Source: Ruminiclostridium sp. (GTDB lineage: Bacteria > Bacillota > Clostridia > Oscillospirales > Oscillospiraceae). Taken from it: a stretch of 34,820 nucleotides of DNA. Location of the stretch: contig JAAWAE010000079.1 of assembly GCA_022792035.1 (NCBI GenBank), positions 1 through 34,820 on the forward strand, given 5' to 3'. The stretch's first letter is position 1, and every line of letters begins with the position of its first letter. A program made the position numbers and the translations under genes. Positions 6,985 to 15,287 of the stretch are shown here, piece by piece. The notes below the pieces were generated by a model. The model made no database searches, was not told where the DNA came from, and saw nothing but the letters and a program-made list of their open reading frames with translations.

Positions 6985-7073
6985 GGGGCGATGGGTACAT
7001 CGCCCCCTACGGGTGACAGGTGCGGGGGGATCGCCCCGTGGGTGACGGGGGCAGGTGTTGGGATGCTGCCCCC
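6985..7073. repeat. Cluster of GC-rich palindromes between jag and the esterase gene
   Basis: GGGGCGATG-GGTA-CATCGCCCC (6985-7006) is a perfect 9-bp stem flanked by CTACGGG. GGGGGCAG (7047-7054) pairs with CTGCCCCC (7066-7073). Neither is followed by a T tract on the minus strand, so they are poor terminators. The first resembles the 'GTAGGGGCGA...TCGCCC' intergenic repeats common in Clostridia. Together they fill the 136-bp gap. Confidence 0.5.
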
Positions 7074-7097
7074 TGACGGGGCGGGTCCCGGGGCGGC

Positions 7098-7934
7098 TCA
7101 ATAGGAGTGCTTGCCCCGGGAGAAGGCGATCACCGTGCGCCGGTTGGGTTCGGAGCCAGTGGAATAGGTGATGACGTTGGGGTAATCCTGAAGGGCCTCA
7201 TGGATCACATGGCGCTCGTAGGCGTTCATAGGCTCCAGGGTGATGTTGCGGCGGTACTTGACCACCTTCCCCGCCACCTTGTTGGCCAGACGTTGGAGGG
7301 ATTCCTCCCGCCGGGCCCGGTAGTTCTCCGCGTCCACGTGGATGCGGATGCGGTGGGCGCGGCCCCGGTTGACGGCGTAGTTGGTGAGCTGCTGGATGGC
7401 GTCCAGGGTATCGCCCCGGTGGCCGATGAGGGCACCCAGGTGTTCGCCCTCCAGGGTGACCAGGTACGTTGCCCCCCGGTTCTGGATGGTGATCTGGGCC
7501 TGCTGGCCCATGTGCTGGAGCAGCCCGGAGAGGAACTGCTGGATACGGGCTTCCACCTCCTCGGGGGGCATGGCGGGGTCCGTGTCCTCCTGGACGGGTT
7601 CCTTGGGGAGAGGCTTGGGGGAGCGCTCCGGCTGCTGCGGTTTCTCCCGTTCCGGTTTCTCCGGCTTTGCGGCCTTTTCGGGTTTTTCGGTTTGTTCCGG
7701 CCCCTTGGCCGGCACTTTTTTCTCTTTTTTCACGGGCTTGCTGACCGGCTCCTCGTCGGGGACCTCATAGGTCACTTTCACCCGGGCCGGGGACCCGCCC
7801 AGGCCGAAAAAGCCGCTCTTGGCCCGCTCCAATACTTCCACGGATACGCTGTCCCGGTCCAGGTTCAGCTCCTCCAGGGCCTTCTGGATGGCGGCGTCCT
7901 CGTTTTTGCCGGTGGTTTCGATCCATTTCAACAT
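7098..7934 (-). CDS. jag: RNA-binding protein Jag/KhpB (SpoIIIJ-associated)
   Basis: A 278-aa three-part protein. The Jag-N domain is at about 1-52 (KSGFFGLGGSPARV), followed by a Lys/Pro/Glu-rich linker at about 60-125. A KH domain has GHRG at 171-174, and an R3H domain lies at about 215-275 (NAYERHVIHEALQ). KhpB/Jag binds RNA with KhpA and influences cell division and envelope growth in Gram-positives. It follows yidC by 12 bases, the conserved order near the origin of Bacillota. An AAGGAGAAA-type site precedes ATG 7934. mnmE, the usual next gene, is replaced here by the palindrome cluster and an esterase. Confidence 0.93.
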   Translation of the reverse strand: MLKWIETTGKNEDAAIQKALEELNLDRDSVSVEVLERAKSGFFGLGGSPARVKVTYEVPDEEPVSKPVKKEKKVPAKGPEQTEKPEKAAKPEKPEREKPQQPERSPKPLPKEPVQEDTDPAMPPEEVEARIQQFLSGLLQHMGQQAQITIQNRGATYLVTLEGEHLGALIGHRGDTLDAIQQLTNYAVNRGRAHRIRIHVDAENYRARREESLQRLANKVAGKVVKYRRNITLEPMNAYERHVIHEALQDYPNVITYSTGSEPNRRTVIAFSRGKHSY

Positions 7935-7946
7935 AAAGATTTCTCC

Positions 7947-9221
7947 TTACTCTTCTTCCTGCTGGTCCAGGTCTTCCTCCAGGACCTCCAAACGCGCAGG
8001 CTCCGCTGCCTCGGGGGCTTCTTCGGGGGTCTGGGCGGCTTGCAGCGCCTGCTCCTCCAGCTCCTTGCTGCTCAGGGGCTGGTCCTCGGGGAGGGCCTGG
8101 GCGCCGGGGGCTTGCTGCTGGGCCCAAAGCTGGGCAGGCTCCACATAGGGATAGGAGGGATAGCGCTCCGGGTCGTAGCTGCGGCCCCGGGCATAGGTGC
8201 GGATGCCCACGCGGCTGGCGGTGGCCAGACTCTTGTTGAGCTTGCGCTCCATTTGGATCTTGCGCATCTCCTCCTGGGCCTTTTTCTTGGCCTCGGCCTG
8301 GGCTTTCTTCTCCTGCTTGACCCGCTCCTTCTCCTCTTCCCGGCGGCGGACCTTGTCCTCTTCCAGCTGCTTTTGATACTTGCGCAGGAAGGGGATGTTC
8401 ATGTACTCCTGGACGATGGCAAAGATGCTGTTGGCGATCCAGTACACGCCCAGGGCGGCGGGGAGGGTGAAGCAGATCCACAGGGAGAACAGGGGCATCA
8501 TCATCATGGTCATCTTGGTGTTCTGATCCATGGTGCGGCTGGCCCCGGTGATCTTGGCGTTGACGCTGGTGGAGACCCGGGTGGTGACGATGTTCAGCGC
8601 GGCCGCGGCCACGGGGATGAGCCAAAGCACCAGGGCGGGCAGGAGCTCTTCCTGCCGCCAGAAGAGGAAGTGGGGGGTCTCGGTGAGGTTGGCGCCCAGG
8701 AAGGAGAAGTCGATCATGGGCATATCCGCCAGCTCGGGGATGGCGGAGACGATTTTTTCGTGGTTGAGGTAGACGTCCTGGGCCATCTGCAGCTGGCCGT
8801 TTTTGAACGCGTGCTCGGCCACCGAGCCATACAGCAGGGTGGACACGGAGTTGAAGATGTCCTCCGTCATGCCCATCAGGTAGGTGAGGGGCCGGCGGAT
8901 GACCAGATACAGCAGCATCAAAAAGGGCAGGGGCAGGAAGGACCACAGACAGCCGCCGGAGGGCTTGATGCCCTCTTCATCGTAGAGCTTCTGCAGTTCG
9001 ATGCTGTAGCGTTCCCGGTCCCGGATGTACTTTTGCTGCAGGACCTTTTGCTTTTCCGCCAGGGTGCTCATGGCCAGCATACTTTTGCGCCCCTTGAGGA
9101 AGATGGGGAAGAGGATCATGCGCACCACCAGGCCGAACAGGCACAGGGAGATGGCATAGCTGCCCGTGGTCTCGTAGAAGAAGAGGATGAGCTTGGCGAA
9201 TGGGGTGAGAATAATGGTCAT
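7947..9221 (-). CDS. yidC: Membrane protein insertase YidC/Oxa1
   Basis: A 424-aa insertase that helps membrane proteins enter the cytoplasmic membrane. Helices typical of the five-helix Oxa1/YidC core are visible (YAISLCLFGLVVRMILFP, FLPLPFLMLLYLVIRRPL, LPALVLWLIPVAAAALNIV, MMMMPLFSLWICFTLPA, ALGVYWIANSIFAIVQEY), with a charged cytoplasmic hairpin (KQKVLQQKYIRDRERY). The family usually runs 250-290 aa in Gram-positives. This one carries about 80 extra residues between helices and a long C-terminal tail of about 120 residues, first Lys/Glu coiled coil and then Glu/Ala/Pro-rich. The positive tail may bind ribosomes. It lies between yidD and jag. Confidence 0.93.
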   Translation of the reverse strand: MTIILTPFAKLILFFYETTGSYAISLCLFGLVVRMILFPIFLKGRKSMLAMSTLAEKQKVLQQKYIRDRERYSIELQKLYDEEGIKPSGGCLWSFLPLPFLMLLYLVIRRPLTYLMGMTEDIFNSVSTLLYGSVAEHAFKNGQLQMAQDVYLNHEKIVSAIPELADMPMIDFSFLGANLTETPHFLFWRQEELLPALVLWLIPVAAAALNIVTTRVSTSVNAKITGASRTMDQNTKMTMMMMPLFSLWICFTLPAALGVYWIANSIFAIVQEYMNIPFLRKYQKQLEEDKVRRREEEKERVKQEKKAQAEAKKKAQEEMRKIQMERKLNKSLATASRVGIRTYARGRSYDPERYPSYPYVEPAQLWAQQQAPGAQALPEDQPLSSKELEEQALQAAQTPEEAPEAAEPARLEVLEEDLDQQEEE

Positions 9222-9277
9222 TCAAAATGCCTCCAAGTTTCTTGGGTCCCGGCCATAGCCGGGGCCCTTCCCCGGGT

Positions 9278-9496
9278 TCAGGGGACCGGATCGTAGAGGA
9301 TGCGGTCCTCACGGTGGAAGGGGTGACAGCGCAGGATGCGCTTGAGGGCTAACCGCCCGCCCTTCCAGGCTCCGTATTTTTCCACGGCCTCCAGGGCGTA
9401 GGCGGAGCAGGTGGGGATGAAGCGGCAGCAGGGGGGTCGCAGGGGGGAGAGGGCGCGGCGATAGAAGCGGATCAGGGCCAGGAGGAGGGCTTTCAT
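9278..9496 (-). CDS. yidD: Membrane protein insertion efficiency factor YidD
   Basis: A 72-aa protein with the complete YidD pattern: [12 protein letters not shown], then [24 protein letters not shown] (cysteine-rich core) and RILRCHPFH. It assists YidC-dependent insertion at the membrane. ATG 9496 overlaps the rnpA stop as ATGA, so translation is coupled. Confidence 0.94.
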   Translation of the reverse strand: MKALLLALIRFYRRALSPLRPPCCRFIPTCSAYALEAVEKYGAWKGGRLALKRILRCHPFHREDRILYDPVP

Positions 9497-9861
9497 ACCT
9501 TGTCCTCCTTGGGGGCCTGGGGCTCTTGGCGCAGAAGATGGAGTTTTTTCACCGCGCGCATAAAATGGCGCTCCAGCTCGGCATAGGGCCGCTGGGCGGC
9601 CAGATGGCGGGCCACGATGACCACGTCGTACCCGGGCAGGAGCTCCTGCTCGTGGCAGCGGTAGATGGCCCGGAGGCGGCGGCGGATCTTGTTGCGCACC
9701 ACGGCCTTGCCCAGCTTGGTGCCGGTGGTGAGGCCGAGGCGATTGCCTCGGGAGCCGTTTTTGCGGCAGTAGAGGACCATAGTGGGGGTCACGGCACTGC
9801 GGCCTTTGGCGTAGAGGCGGCGAAAGAGCCTGTTTTCCTTCAAGGAAACGGTAAACTTCAC
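9493..9861 (-). CDS. rnpA: Ribonuclease P protein component
   Basis: The protein subunit of RNase P, which matures the 5' ends of tRNAs. It has the diagnostic basic motif [14 protein letters not shown] and the N-terminal [18 protein letters not shown] segment. GTG 9861 (122 aa) is chosen because GGAG lies nine bases upstream; ATG 9870 would abut that site, giving 125 aa. It stands in the standard order rpmH-rnpA-yidD-yidC-jag. Confidence 0.93.
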   Translation of the reverse strand: MKFTVSLKENRLFRRLYAKGRSAVTPTMVLYCRKNGSRGNRLGLTTGTKLGKAVVRNKIRRRLRAIYRCHEQELLPGYDVVIVARHLAAQRPYAELERHFMRAVKKLHLLRQEPQAPKEDKV

Positions 9862-9970
9862 AGCGGACATCTCCCCTGGACAGGATTGGGATGACAGGAC
9901 CATAGAACAAGAAGGGCGGAGGAACACGATTTCCCCGCCCTACTCTTGGCTCTATGCGATTGCCCCATCA

Positions 9971-10105
9971 TCAGTGGGTCAGGCGGGCGCGGCCTTTGGC
10001 GCGGCGACGGGCCAGGACCTTGCGGCCGTTGGCGGTGTGCATCCGCTTGCGGAAGCCGTGCTCCTTGGAACGCTGACGCTTTTTGGGCTGATAGGTACGA
10101 ACCAT
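9971..10105 (-). CDS. rpmH: 50S ribosomal protein L34
   Basis: A 44-aa protein with the canonical L34 pattern ([20 protein letters not shown]..., ending ...GRARLTH). AGGAGGTG precedes ATG 10105 at good spacing. It is the first gene of a minus-strand transcript reaching at least jag. In most Bacillota it lies a few hundred bases from dnaA, but here dnaA begins 6 kb away. Confidence 0.96.
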   Translation of the reverse strand: MVRTYQPKKRQRSKEHGFRKRMHTANGRKVLARRRAKGRARLTH

Positions 10106-10209
10106 TCCGATACACCTCCTGTATCTAATTCCGGCGGGAAGGACCCGCCCACCACAACGGTCGAGAGACCGCGGTTGTCAAAATAAAAGTGCGCAATTAC
10201 ATAACTGCT

Positions 10210-10239
10210 ATTATAAGGGAAGGGGGGCGGGGCTGTCAA
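10210..10239 (-). promoter_or_regulatory. rpmH: Sigma-A promoter of the rpmH operon
   Basis: On the minus strand, TTGACA (10239-10234), 18 bases, TATAAT (10215-10210); both boxes are perfect consensus. The leader of about 100 bases contains an imperfect hairpin (ACAAC...GTTGT around GGTC-GAGA-GACC, about 10156-10180). Confidence 0.85.
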
Positions 10240-10257
10240 GAGGAATTTTGCGCGGGG

Positions 10258-10653
10258 TTATGGCAGGTCCAGCTCCCGTTTTAGGGCGGATTGGAGGACC
10301 AGGGAGAAATTGACGCCCTGGCGTTCGGCCATGGTGTTGAGCCAGGCGGGGAGGGTGAGGGTTTTTTTGACGGAACGCTTATTGAAGAACTTCCGATAGA
10401 AGAGGGTGTCGCAGTGGACCAGGGAGACCAGCTCCCCGGTGCGGGCCTGAAGGTCGCGCAGGTCGCAGGGCGGGGGGATGGGCTCGCCGTCCTCCTCGCG
10501 GTCGTAGAGCATAAGGCAGAGGGCGTCCTCGGCCAGCTCCATGGCCTCGGGCAGGGTGGCGCCGGAGGTGAAACAGCCCTCGATGTCCGGGAAGGCGACA
10601 GAGTAGCCGTTCTCTTCCTTGGTAAAGATGGCGGGATAAGCGTACTTGGCCAT
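10258..10653 (-). CDS. hicB: HicB-family antitoxin
   Basis: A 131-aa partner of the HicA toxin just upstream. The N-terminal half is the degenerate RNase H-like HicB fold (AKYAYPAIFTKEENGYSVAFPDIEGCFTSG). The C-terminus is a ribbon-helix-helix-type DNA-binding region (RSVKKTLTLPAWLNTMAERQ). ATG 10653 is preferred because AAAGGAG lies eight bases upstream; an earlier ATG 10671 overlaps the hicA stop as ATGA. The order toxin then antitoxin is normal for hicAB. The DNA-binding tail likely represses the promoter at 10891-10920. Confidence 0.88.
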   Translation of the reverse strand: MAKYAYPAIFTKEENGYSVAFPDIEGCFTSGATLPEAMELAEDALCLMLYDREEDGEPIPPPCDLRDLQARTGELVSLVHCDTLFYRKFFNKRSVKKTLTLPAWLNTMAERQGVNFSLVLQSALKRELDLP

Positions 10654-10667
10654 GGGAGGATCTCCTT

Positions 10668-10868
10668 TCATTGCTTAGGCGGCGGTTCGATTCCGGCACT
10701 TTGTTTGATGGATTTCAGTGTTCCCGGGGGCACCTCCTGGGAGCCGTGGCGGCCGACCTGAAATTTTTTCCCGGTCCGGCGGCTGATCCAGATTTCATGT
10801 CTGCTGCCTTCTCGGTACAAGTAGCAGTCATTCTTTTTAAGCAGCTGTTTTAGTTCGCTGATCTTCAT
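10668..10868 (-). CDS. hicA: HicA-family mRNA interferase toxin
   Basis: A 66-aa protein with the small dsRBD-like HicA fold. It has the catalytic His in EGSRHEIW, then the conserved tail VPPGTLKSIKQSAGI. HicA toxins cleave mRNA when free of HicB. ATG 10868 is preceded by AGGGGGTG; an upstream frame extension has no ribosome site. It overlaps hicB and is transcribed leftwards, back-to-back with the SLH gene. Confidence 0.88.
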   Translation of the reverse strand: MKISELKQLLKKNDCYLYREGSRHEIWISRRTGKKFQVGRHGSQEVPPGTLKSIKQSAGIEPPPKQ

Positions 10869-10890
10869 GGAAGCACCCCCTGACAAGGGG

Positions 10891-10920
10891 ATTTTAACAC
10901 GTGCAAACACGTGCCGTCAA
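10891..10920 (-). promoter_or_regulatory. hicAB promoter with tandem operator repeat in its spacer
   Basis: On the minus strand, TTGACG (10920-10915), 18 bases, TAAAAT (10896-10891). The spacer is filled by two direct copies of AACACGTGC (10896-10904 and 10906-10914, plus strand), each containing the palindrome CACGTG. A repeat set exactly between -35 and -10 is a likely autorepressor site, most simply for HicB. Confidence 0.7.
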
Positions 10921-10977
10921 CCCTTTTCTGCCCAAGGTCTCCGGCCGCAGTGACAAGATTTCCCGGGAAAGAATATC

Positions 10978-11005
10978 TTGACAAAGGATGCCGGCCTGAT
11001 ATAAT
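10978..11005 (+). promoter_or_regulatory. Sigma-A promoter of the SLH protein gene
   Basis: TTGACA (10978-10983), 16 bases, TATAAT (11000-11005); both boxes are perfect. Transcription should start near 11012, 28 bases before ATG 11040. Confidence 0.82.
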
Positions 11006-11039
11006 GAGGCAAAACTATTTTTTGGGAGGAACCCGAACG

Positions 11040-14000
11040 ATGAAGAGATGGAAGAGAATGACTGCGGCCTTGCTGGTGTCGTGCCTGCTGGCGTCGCTGT
11101 TTCCTGTGGGGGCTGCTGCGGCTGGGATATCTCCCCAAGCTGGTGATACCTTAATTGAAATGATAGAATCTGCACCAGAAGGGGGTACGATCAAACTAAC
11201 AGGTAACGTTTCTGTTTCGGCTCAAAATGATCCAAAACCCTGGATTATTAACAAGAAGATAACCATAGATGGGCAGGGTTACACTATTGGGGTCCGGTCA
11301 ACCGGTATTTTATTGGGTGCGGATGTAACGTTTCGGAATGTAAAGTTAGATCTTATAAGCACCGACTCCCGCAACGCAATCATAGCCAATGGGTATACCT
11401 TGACGCTGGACAATGTGATAGCGACCAACCTTTGTGCCAATGTTTTCGGCGGCACGCTATTGAAGGCAGAACATGAAACCTTTGAGGTTCCGAAGCCTGG
11501 AGAAACGCATACTATCAACATTTTAGGGAAAACAAACCTTCAAAGCGGAAACCCTGGCAGCCTGGGTGCAGCGAATATCTTCGCAGGCAGCTTAGCCATG
11601 GGAGGGCTTTCGCCTGAAAATAATAAGCCAGAGAACGATGGCGAAGCCAATACGTTCCAAGGGGATGTTACCATCAACATTGAGGACAGTGCTGGTAACG
11701 GCGCTTTGGGAACCGTATTTGCTGGCGGTGGACAGCAGCGGATTCCGGTTAACGCACAGAGCACAAAAATTACGGTAGCAAACCCGGATAAATACAAGGT
11801 CGGTGGTACCGTTACTATCACTGGGGCGAAAATCCCCACGGTAGACGGCCGCGGTTCCGACAAGACGAATGTGGTATACCGGGGGGGTGGAAATCAAGCC
11901 TCGCTGTCCCTTCAAGCGGTGTCTAACCTGTCGGTAGAAAGTGGCGACTTGGTGCTGCAAGCTGGCAGCAGCTTCCGGGACAATACAGCAGCGGTCGGCG
12001 TTGCCAGCGGTGCAATATTAAACGTTAAAAATCTGGGCAATTGGACCATTGGCAACTTCTCTGGCGGCGGTTATCTGGTTATGGCAGCAAACCAGACAAT
12101 GACCATGGCTGGCACCGTTTCGGGACAAACAGCCGTTGCAATTGACGGGATGAATTATAATAAAACGCAGTCCACAGGTATTCCAACTGCGGGGCATACG
12201 TATATCAAAGCTGCCAGCTCCAAGGATGGAGATTTCACTTTGCTGCCTTATGCAACAATGCTTGACATGGAACTGGTCCGTGATGACAGCGGTAATTGGA
12301 AGGCTTCGGGCGATGCTACAGAAACTATAAACCGCGTGACAAGTTTTAATATTGTTCCCGATACTGCCGCTATAACCATGGCGGAGGACGCAGAAATTGA
12401 AATGGAAGCAACTTTTGAAACAGATGTTCTTCCGTTATTGGACTTTGTTCCGCTAATCATTAGCGTGGATGGCGGAAGGGATCTTTTACCGAAAGAAGGT
12501 GATGATGGATATTATACCTATTCACATCAGGGTGGGGTATTGAATATGACAGTGAAAGATGATGCGCTTTGCATTACTCCAGATAGGCAATATTCAGCGG
12601 GCACATATAAAATTCAAGTTACGATTCCTGCAAGATATAATGCAACTGGCAGCACTCTGAAGGACACTGTCACACTAACCGTTACCGATGACAGCACACC
12701 TCCGGACCCAGACAAACCAATTTCTATCTCTGTCCCGAGCGCAGAGCAAAATTTGAAATATACAGGTTCGGAACAGACGGGTGTACCCGAGGGCCAAGGC
12801 TACACCATCAACAACAACAAGGCGACCAACGCTGGCAACTATACGGCAGAGGCCACACCGACGAGTGGCTATCAGTGGAGCGATGGAACGCAGGAGACCA
12901 AAAAGATCCCCTGGAGCATTGCCAAAGCCGACAGCCCCGCTGCCCCCACGGGCTTGACGGGGGTCGCCCCCACGGCTGCCGGTAAGAATGACGGCAAGAT
13001 CACCGGCACCACTGCGGCGATGGAGTATGCAGCGAACACGAACTTCGCTGGTGCCCAGGACTGCACCGGGAGTGAAATCACGGGTCTTGCCTCCGGCACC
13101 TATTATGTCCGCATAAAAGAAACAAGCAATGTTAATGCGGGGGCCTATGATACGGTGGAGGTACCTGCGGCGGAACAGCCCAAAACGGCCAAGGTTCCCG
13201 CAGCCAAAACCGGCCTGAAATGGACCGGGGCGGAACAGGTTGGCGTAGAACCGGGCACAGGCTACACCCTCACCGGACACAAGGGTACGAACGTTGGCAG
13301 TTATACGGCCACAGCCACCTTGGCCGCTGGCTATCAGTGGGAAGGCGGAGGTACCGATGCGAAAACCATCCCCTGGAGCATCGCCAAGGCCGACGGCCCC
13401 GCCGCGCCCACTAGCCTAGTCGGACACAACAGCGGCAAGATCATCGGCACCACTGCGGCCATGGAGTATGCCGCGAAGGCAGACTTCACCGATGCCCAGG
13501 ACTGCACCGCCAATGAGACCACAGCTGCCCCCGGCACCTATTATATCCGCTATAAAGCAACAGACACCCATAAGGCGGGGGCCTCTGCTGAGGTGAAGGT
13601 CCCTGCGCCGGGAGAGCTTAACACGGTCCCGGTTCCCGCGGCAATCCCGGACCTGAAGTGGACGGGCGAGGAACAGACGGGCGTCCCCGAGGGCACGGGC
13701 TACACCATCACCAACCACAAGGCCACCAACGCCGGCGACTATACGGCACAGGCCACGCCGGAGAGCGGCTATCAGTGGAGCGATGAAACGCAGGGGACCA
13801 AGGAGATCCCCTGGAGCATCGCCAAAGGCGACGGTCCCGCCGCCCCCACGGGCTTGAAGGGGACCGCCCCCACCTCCGCCAGCCGGAGCGACGGGAAGAT
13901 CACCGGCACCACCGCAGCCATGGAATATGCCAAAAACGCGGACTTCACCAATGCCCAGGACTGCACCGGCAGTGAGATCACCGGCCTGGCCTCCGGCACC

Positions 14001-15227
14001 TACTATGTGCGCGTCAAGGCCACCGGGAACCAGGAGGCCGGACTGGCCGCTTCGGTCACGGTCCCGGCCTATGAGGACGAGGATGACGACAACAACGGCG
14101 GCGGCGGTGGAGGCGGCGGCTCCAGCGGCGGCGGGAGCACCCAGGAACCGGTGACCACCCCCCAGCAGACCGCCAATCAGATCAAATCGGCCAACGCCGG
14201 CAGCACCGTGACCATGAGCCTGGGCAGCGGCAATACCGTCAGCCGGACGGTCTGGCAGGCTCTGGCGGGGAAAGACGTGATCCTGGAGATCGAAACGGGC
14301 CGCTTCTCCTGGGCCGTGGATGGCCGGAACGTGGACCCCAAAGCCCTGCCCACCAACCTGAACCTGGGGGCCAAGGAGGGGATGAACCTGATCCCCGCCG
14401 CAGTGCTGGAGCAGATGCCCCGGGGCAGTGAGACCCTGCAGATCAGCCTGAACCACAACGGCAGCTTTGCCATCCCCCTGACCCTGTCCGTGGACCTGGG
14501 CCGGGACAACGCCCAGCGCTGGGCCAATCTGTACTATTACAACACCCAGACGAAGGCCATGGACTTCCAGTCCTCCGCCCTGATCAGCGACCGGGGCAGG
14601 GCGTCCTTCCCCATGGACCACGCCTCCAGCTATGCCGTGGTGGTGGACCGGGTCAGCCATGGCCCCGAGGGGGCGGACGCGCCCTTCCAGGATGTGAACC
14701 TGGGGGCATGGTACTATGACGTGGTGCGCTATGTCTACCAGAAGGGCATCATGACCGGCACCGGACGGGATACCTTCTCGCCGCTGTCCCTGACCACCCG
14801 GGGGCAGGCGGTGGCCACGCTGTACCGCATGGCGGGGTCCCCGACGCCGGGCGGCGCGGTGTCCTTCCGGGACGTGGCGCCGGGGAGCTACTACGAGGAC
14901 GCGGTGCGCTGGGCGGTGGCCAGCGGCGTGGCCACCGGTCACAGCGCCGAGACCTTCGCCCCGGACGCGCCCATTACGAGAGAACAGCTGGCGGCGCTGC
15001 TGCACCGCTACGCCCGGATCGTAGAGGGGGAGAACGGGACCGCCTCCGCCCAGGCGCTCAGCCGCTTCCCGGACCAGGGGAAGGTCTCCGCTTACGCGGT
15101 GCAGCCGCTGAGCTGGGCGGTGGAGCGGGGGCTCATCGACGGCTTCCAGGACGGGAGCCTGCAGCCCCAGGGCCAGGCCAACCGGGCGCAGATGGCGGCG
15201 GTGCTGTCGCGGTTTGCGGAGCGGTGA
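11040..15227 (+). CDS. Large surface protein with repeat domains and three SLH domains
   Basis: A secreted 1395-aa protein probably fixed to the cell wall by S-layer homology domains. In order: signal peptide 1-28 (MKRWKRMTAALLVSCLLASL, then FPVGAAAA); an N-terminal part to about residue 500 rich in short beta motifs, like parallel beta-helix adhesins or pectate lyases; three tandem units of about 150 aa, each with LK(Y/W)TG.EQ.GV, GY.(I/L)..(N/H)K.TN.G.YTA, GYQW and (I/L)PWSIAK; an Asp/Asn/Gly/Ser hinge (14085-14145); a globular segment; and three SLH domains from 14686. Start ATG 11040 follows GGGAGGA. The first 1.7 kb uses AT-rich codons, unlike the GC-rich rest, suggesting a mosaic origin. 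Binding target unknown. Confidence 0.88.
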   Translation: MKRWKRMTAALLVSCLLASLFPVGAAAAGISPQAGDTLIEMIESAPEGGTIKLTGNVSVSAQNDPKPWIINKKITIDGQGYTIGVRSTGILLGADVTFRNVKLDLISTDSRNAIIANGYTLTLDNVIATNLCANVFGGTLLKAEHETFEVPKPGETHTINILGKTNLQSGNPGSLGAANIFAGSLAMGGLSPENNKPENDGEANTFQGDVTINIEDSAGNGALGTVFAGGGQQRIPVNAQSTKITVANPDKYKVGGTVTITGAKIPTVDGRGSDKTNVVYRGGGNQASLSLQAVSNLSVESGDLVLQAGSSFRDNTAAVGVASGAILNVKNLGNWTIGNFSGGGYLVMAANQTMTMAGTVSGQTAVAIDGMNYNKTQSTGIPTAGHTYIKAASSKDGDFTLLPYATMLDMELVRDDSGNWKASGDATETINRVTSFNIVPDTAAITMAEDAEIEMEATFETDVLPLLDFVPLIISVDGGRDLLPKEGDDGYYTYSHQGGVLNMTVKDDALCITPDRQYSAGTYKIQVTIPARYNATGSTLKDTVTLTVTDDSTPPDPDKPISISVPSAEQNLKYTGSEQTGVPEGQGYTINNNKATNAGNYTAEATPTSGYQWSDGTQETKKIPWSIAKADSPAAPTGLTGVAPTAAGKNDGKITGTTAAMEYAANTNFAGAQDCTGSEITGLASGTYYVRIKETSNVNAGAYDTVEVPAAEQPKTAKVPAAKTGLKWTGAEQVGVEPGTGYTLTGHKGTNVGSYTATATLAAGYQWEGGGTDAKTIPWSIAKADGPAAPTSLVGHNSGKIIGTTAAMEYAAKADFTDAQDCTANETTAAPGTYYIRYKATDTHKAGASAEVKVPAPGELNTVPVPAAIPDLKWTGEEQTGVPEGTGYTITNHKATNAGDYTAQATPESGYQWSDETQGTKEIPWSIAKGDGPAAPTGLKGTAPTSASRSDGKITGTTAAMEYAKNADFTNAQDCTGSEITGLASGTYYVRVKATGNQEAGLAASVTVPAYEDEDDDNNGGGGGGGGSSGGGSTQEPVTTPQQTANQIKSANAGSTVTMSLGSGNTVSRTVWQALAGKDVILEIETGRFSWAVDGRNVDPKALPTNLNLGAKEGMNLIPAAVLEQMPRGSETLQISLNHNGSFAIPLTLSVDLGRDNAQRWANLYYYNTQTKAMDFQSSALISDRGRASFPMDHASSYAVVVDRVSHGPEGADAPFQDVNLGAWYYDVVRYVYQKGIMTGTGRDTFSPLSLTTRGQAVATLYRMAGSPTPGGAVSFRDVAPGSYYEDAVRWAVASGVATGHSAETFAPDAPITREQLAALLHRYARIVEGENGTASAQALSRFPDQGKVSAYAVQPLSWAVERGLIDGFQDGSLQPQGQANRAQMAAVLSRFAER
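12721..14070 (+). repeat. Three tandem repeats of about 450 bp inside the SLH gene
   Basis: In-frame units start near 12721, 13191 and 13618. Units 1 and 3 are closest at DNA level (for example CCCGCCGCCCCCACGGGCTT against CCCGCTGCCCCCACGGGCTT). Unit 2 is more diverged and slightly shorter. They are protein-domain duplications, offering a substrate for copy-number change by recombination. Confidence 0.8.
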
Positions 15228-15287
15228 GCAAGAGGATGCCTCGCTTTCACGCGATCTTGCGCATATACCACCAGTAAGGGGGCATAT

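Noticed and set aside
7107..9296. A 729-codon plus-strand open frame across yidC and jag
   Set aside because: It is the antisense shadow of GC-rich conserved genes; its translation is low-complexity Gly/Leu/Val/His with no family resemblance, and the minus-strand genes are certain.
12721..14070. CRISPR-like repeat array
   Set aside because: The repeats are ~450-bp in-frame protein domain duplications, not short repeats with spacers.
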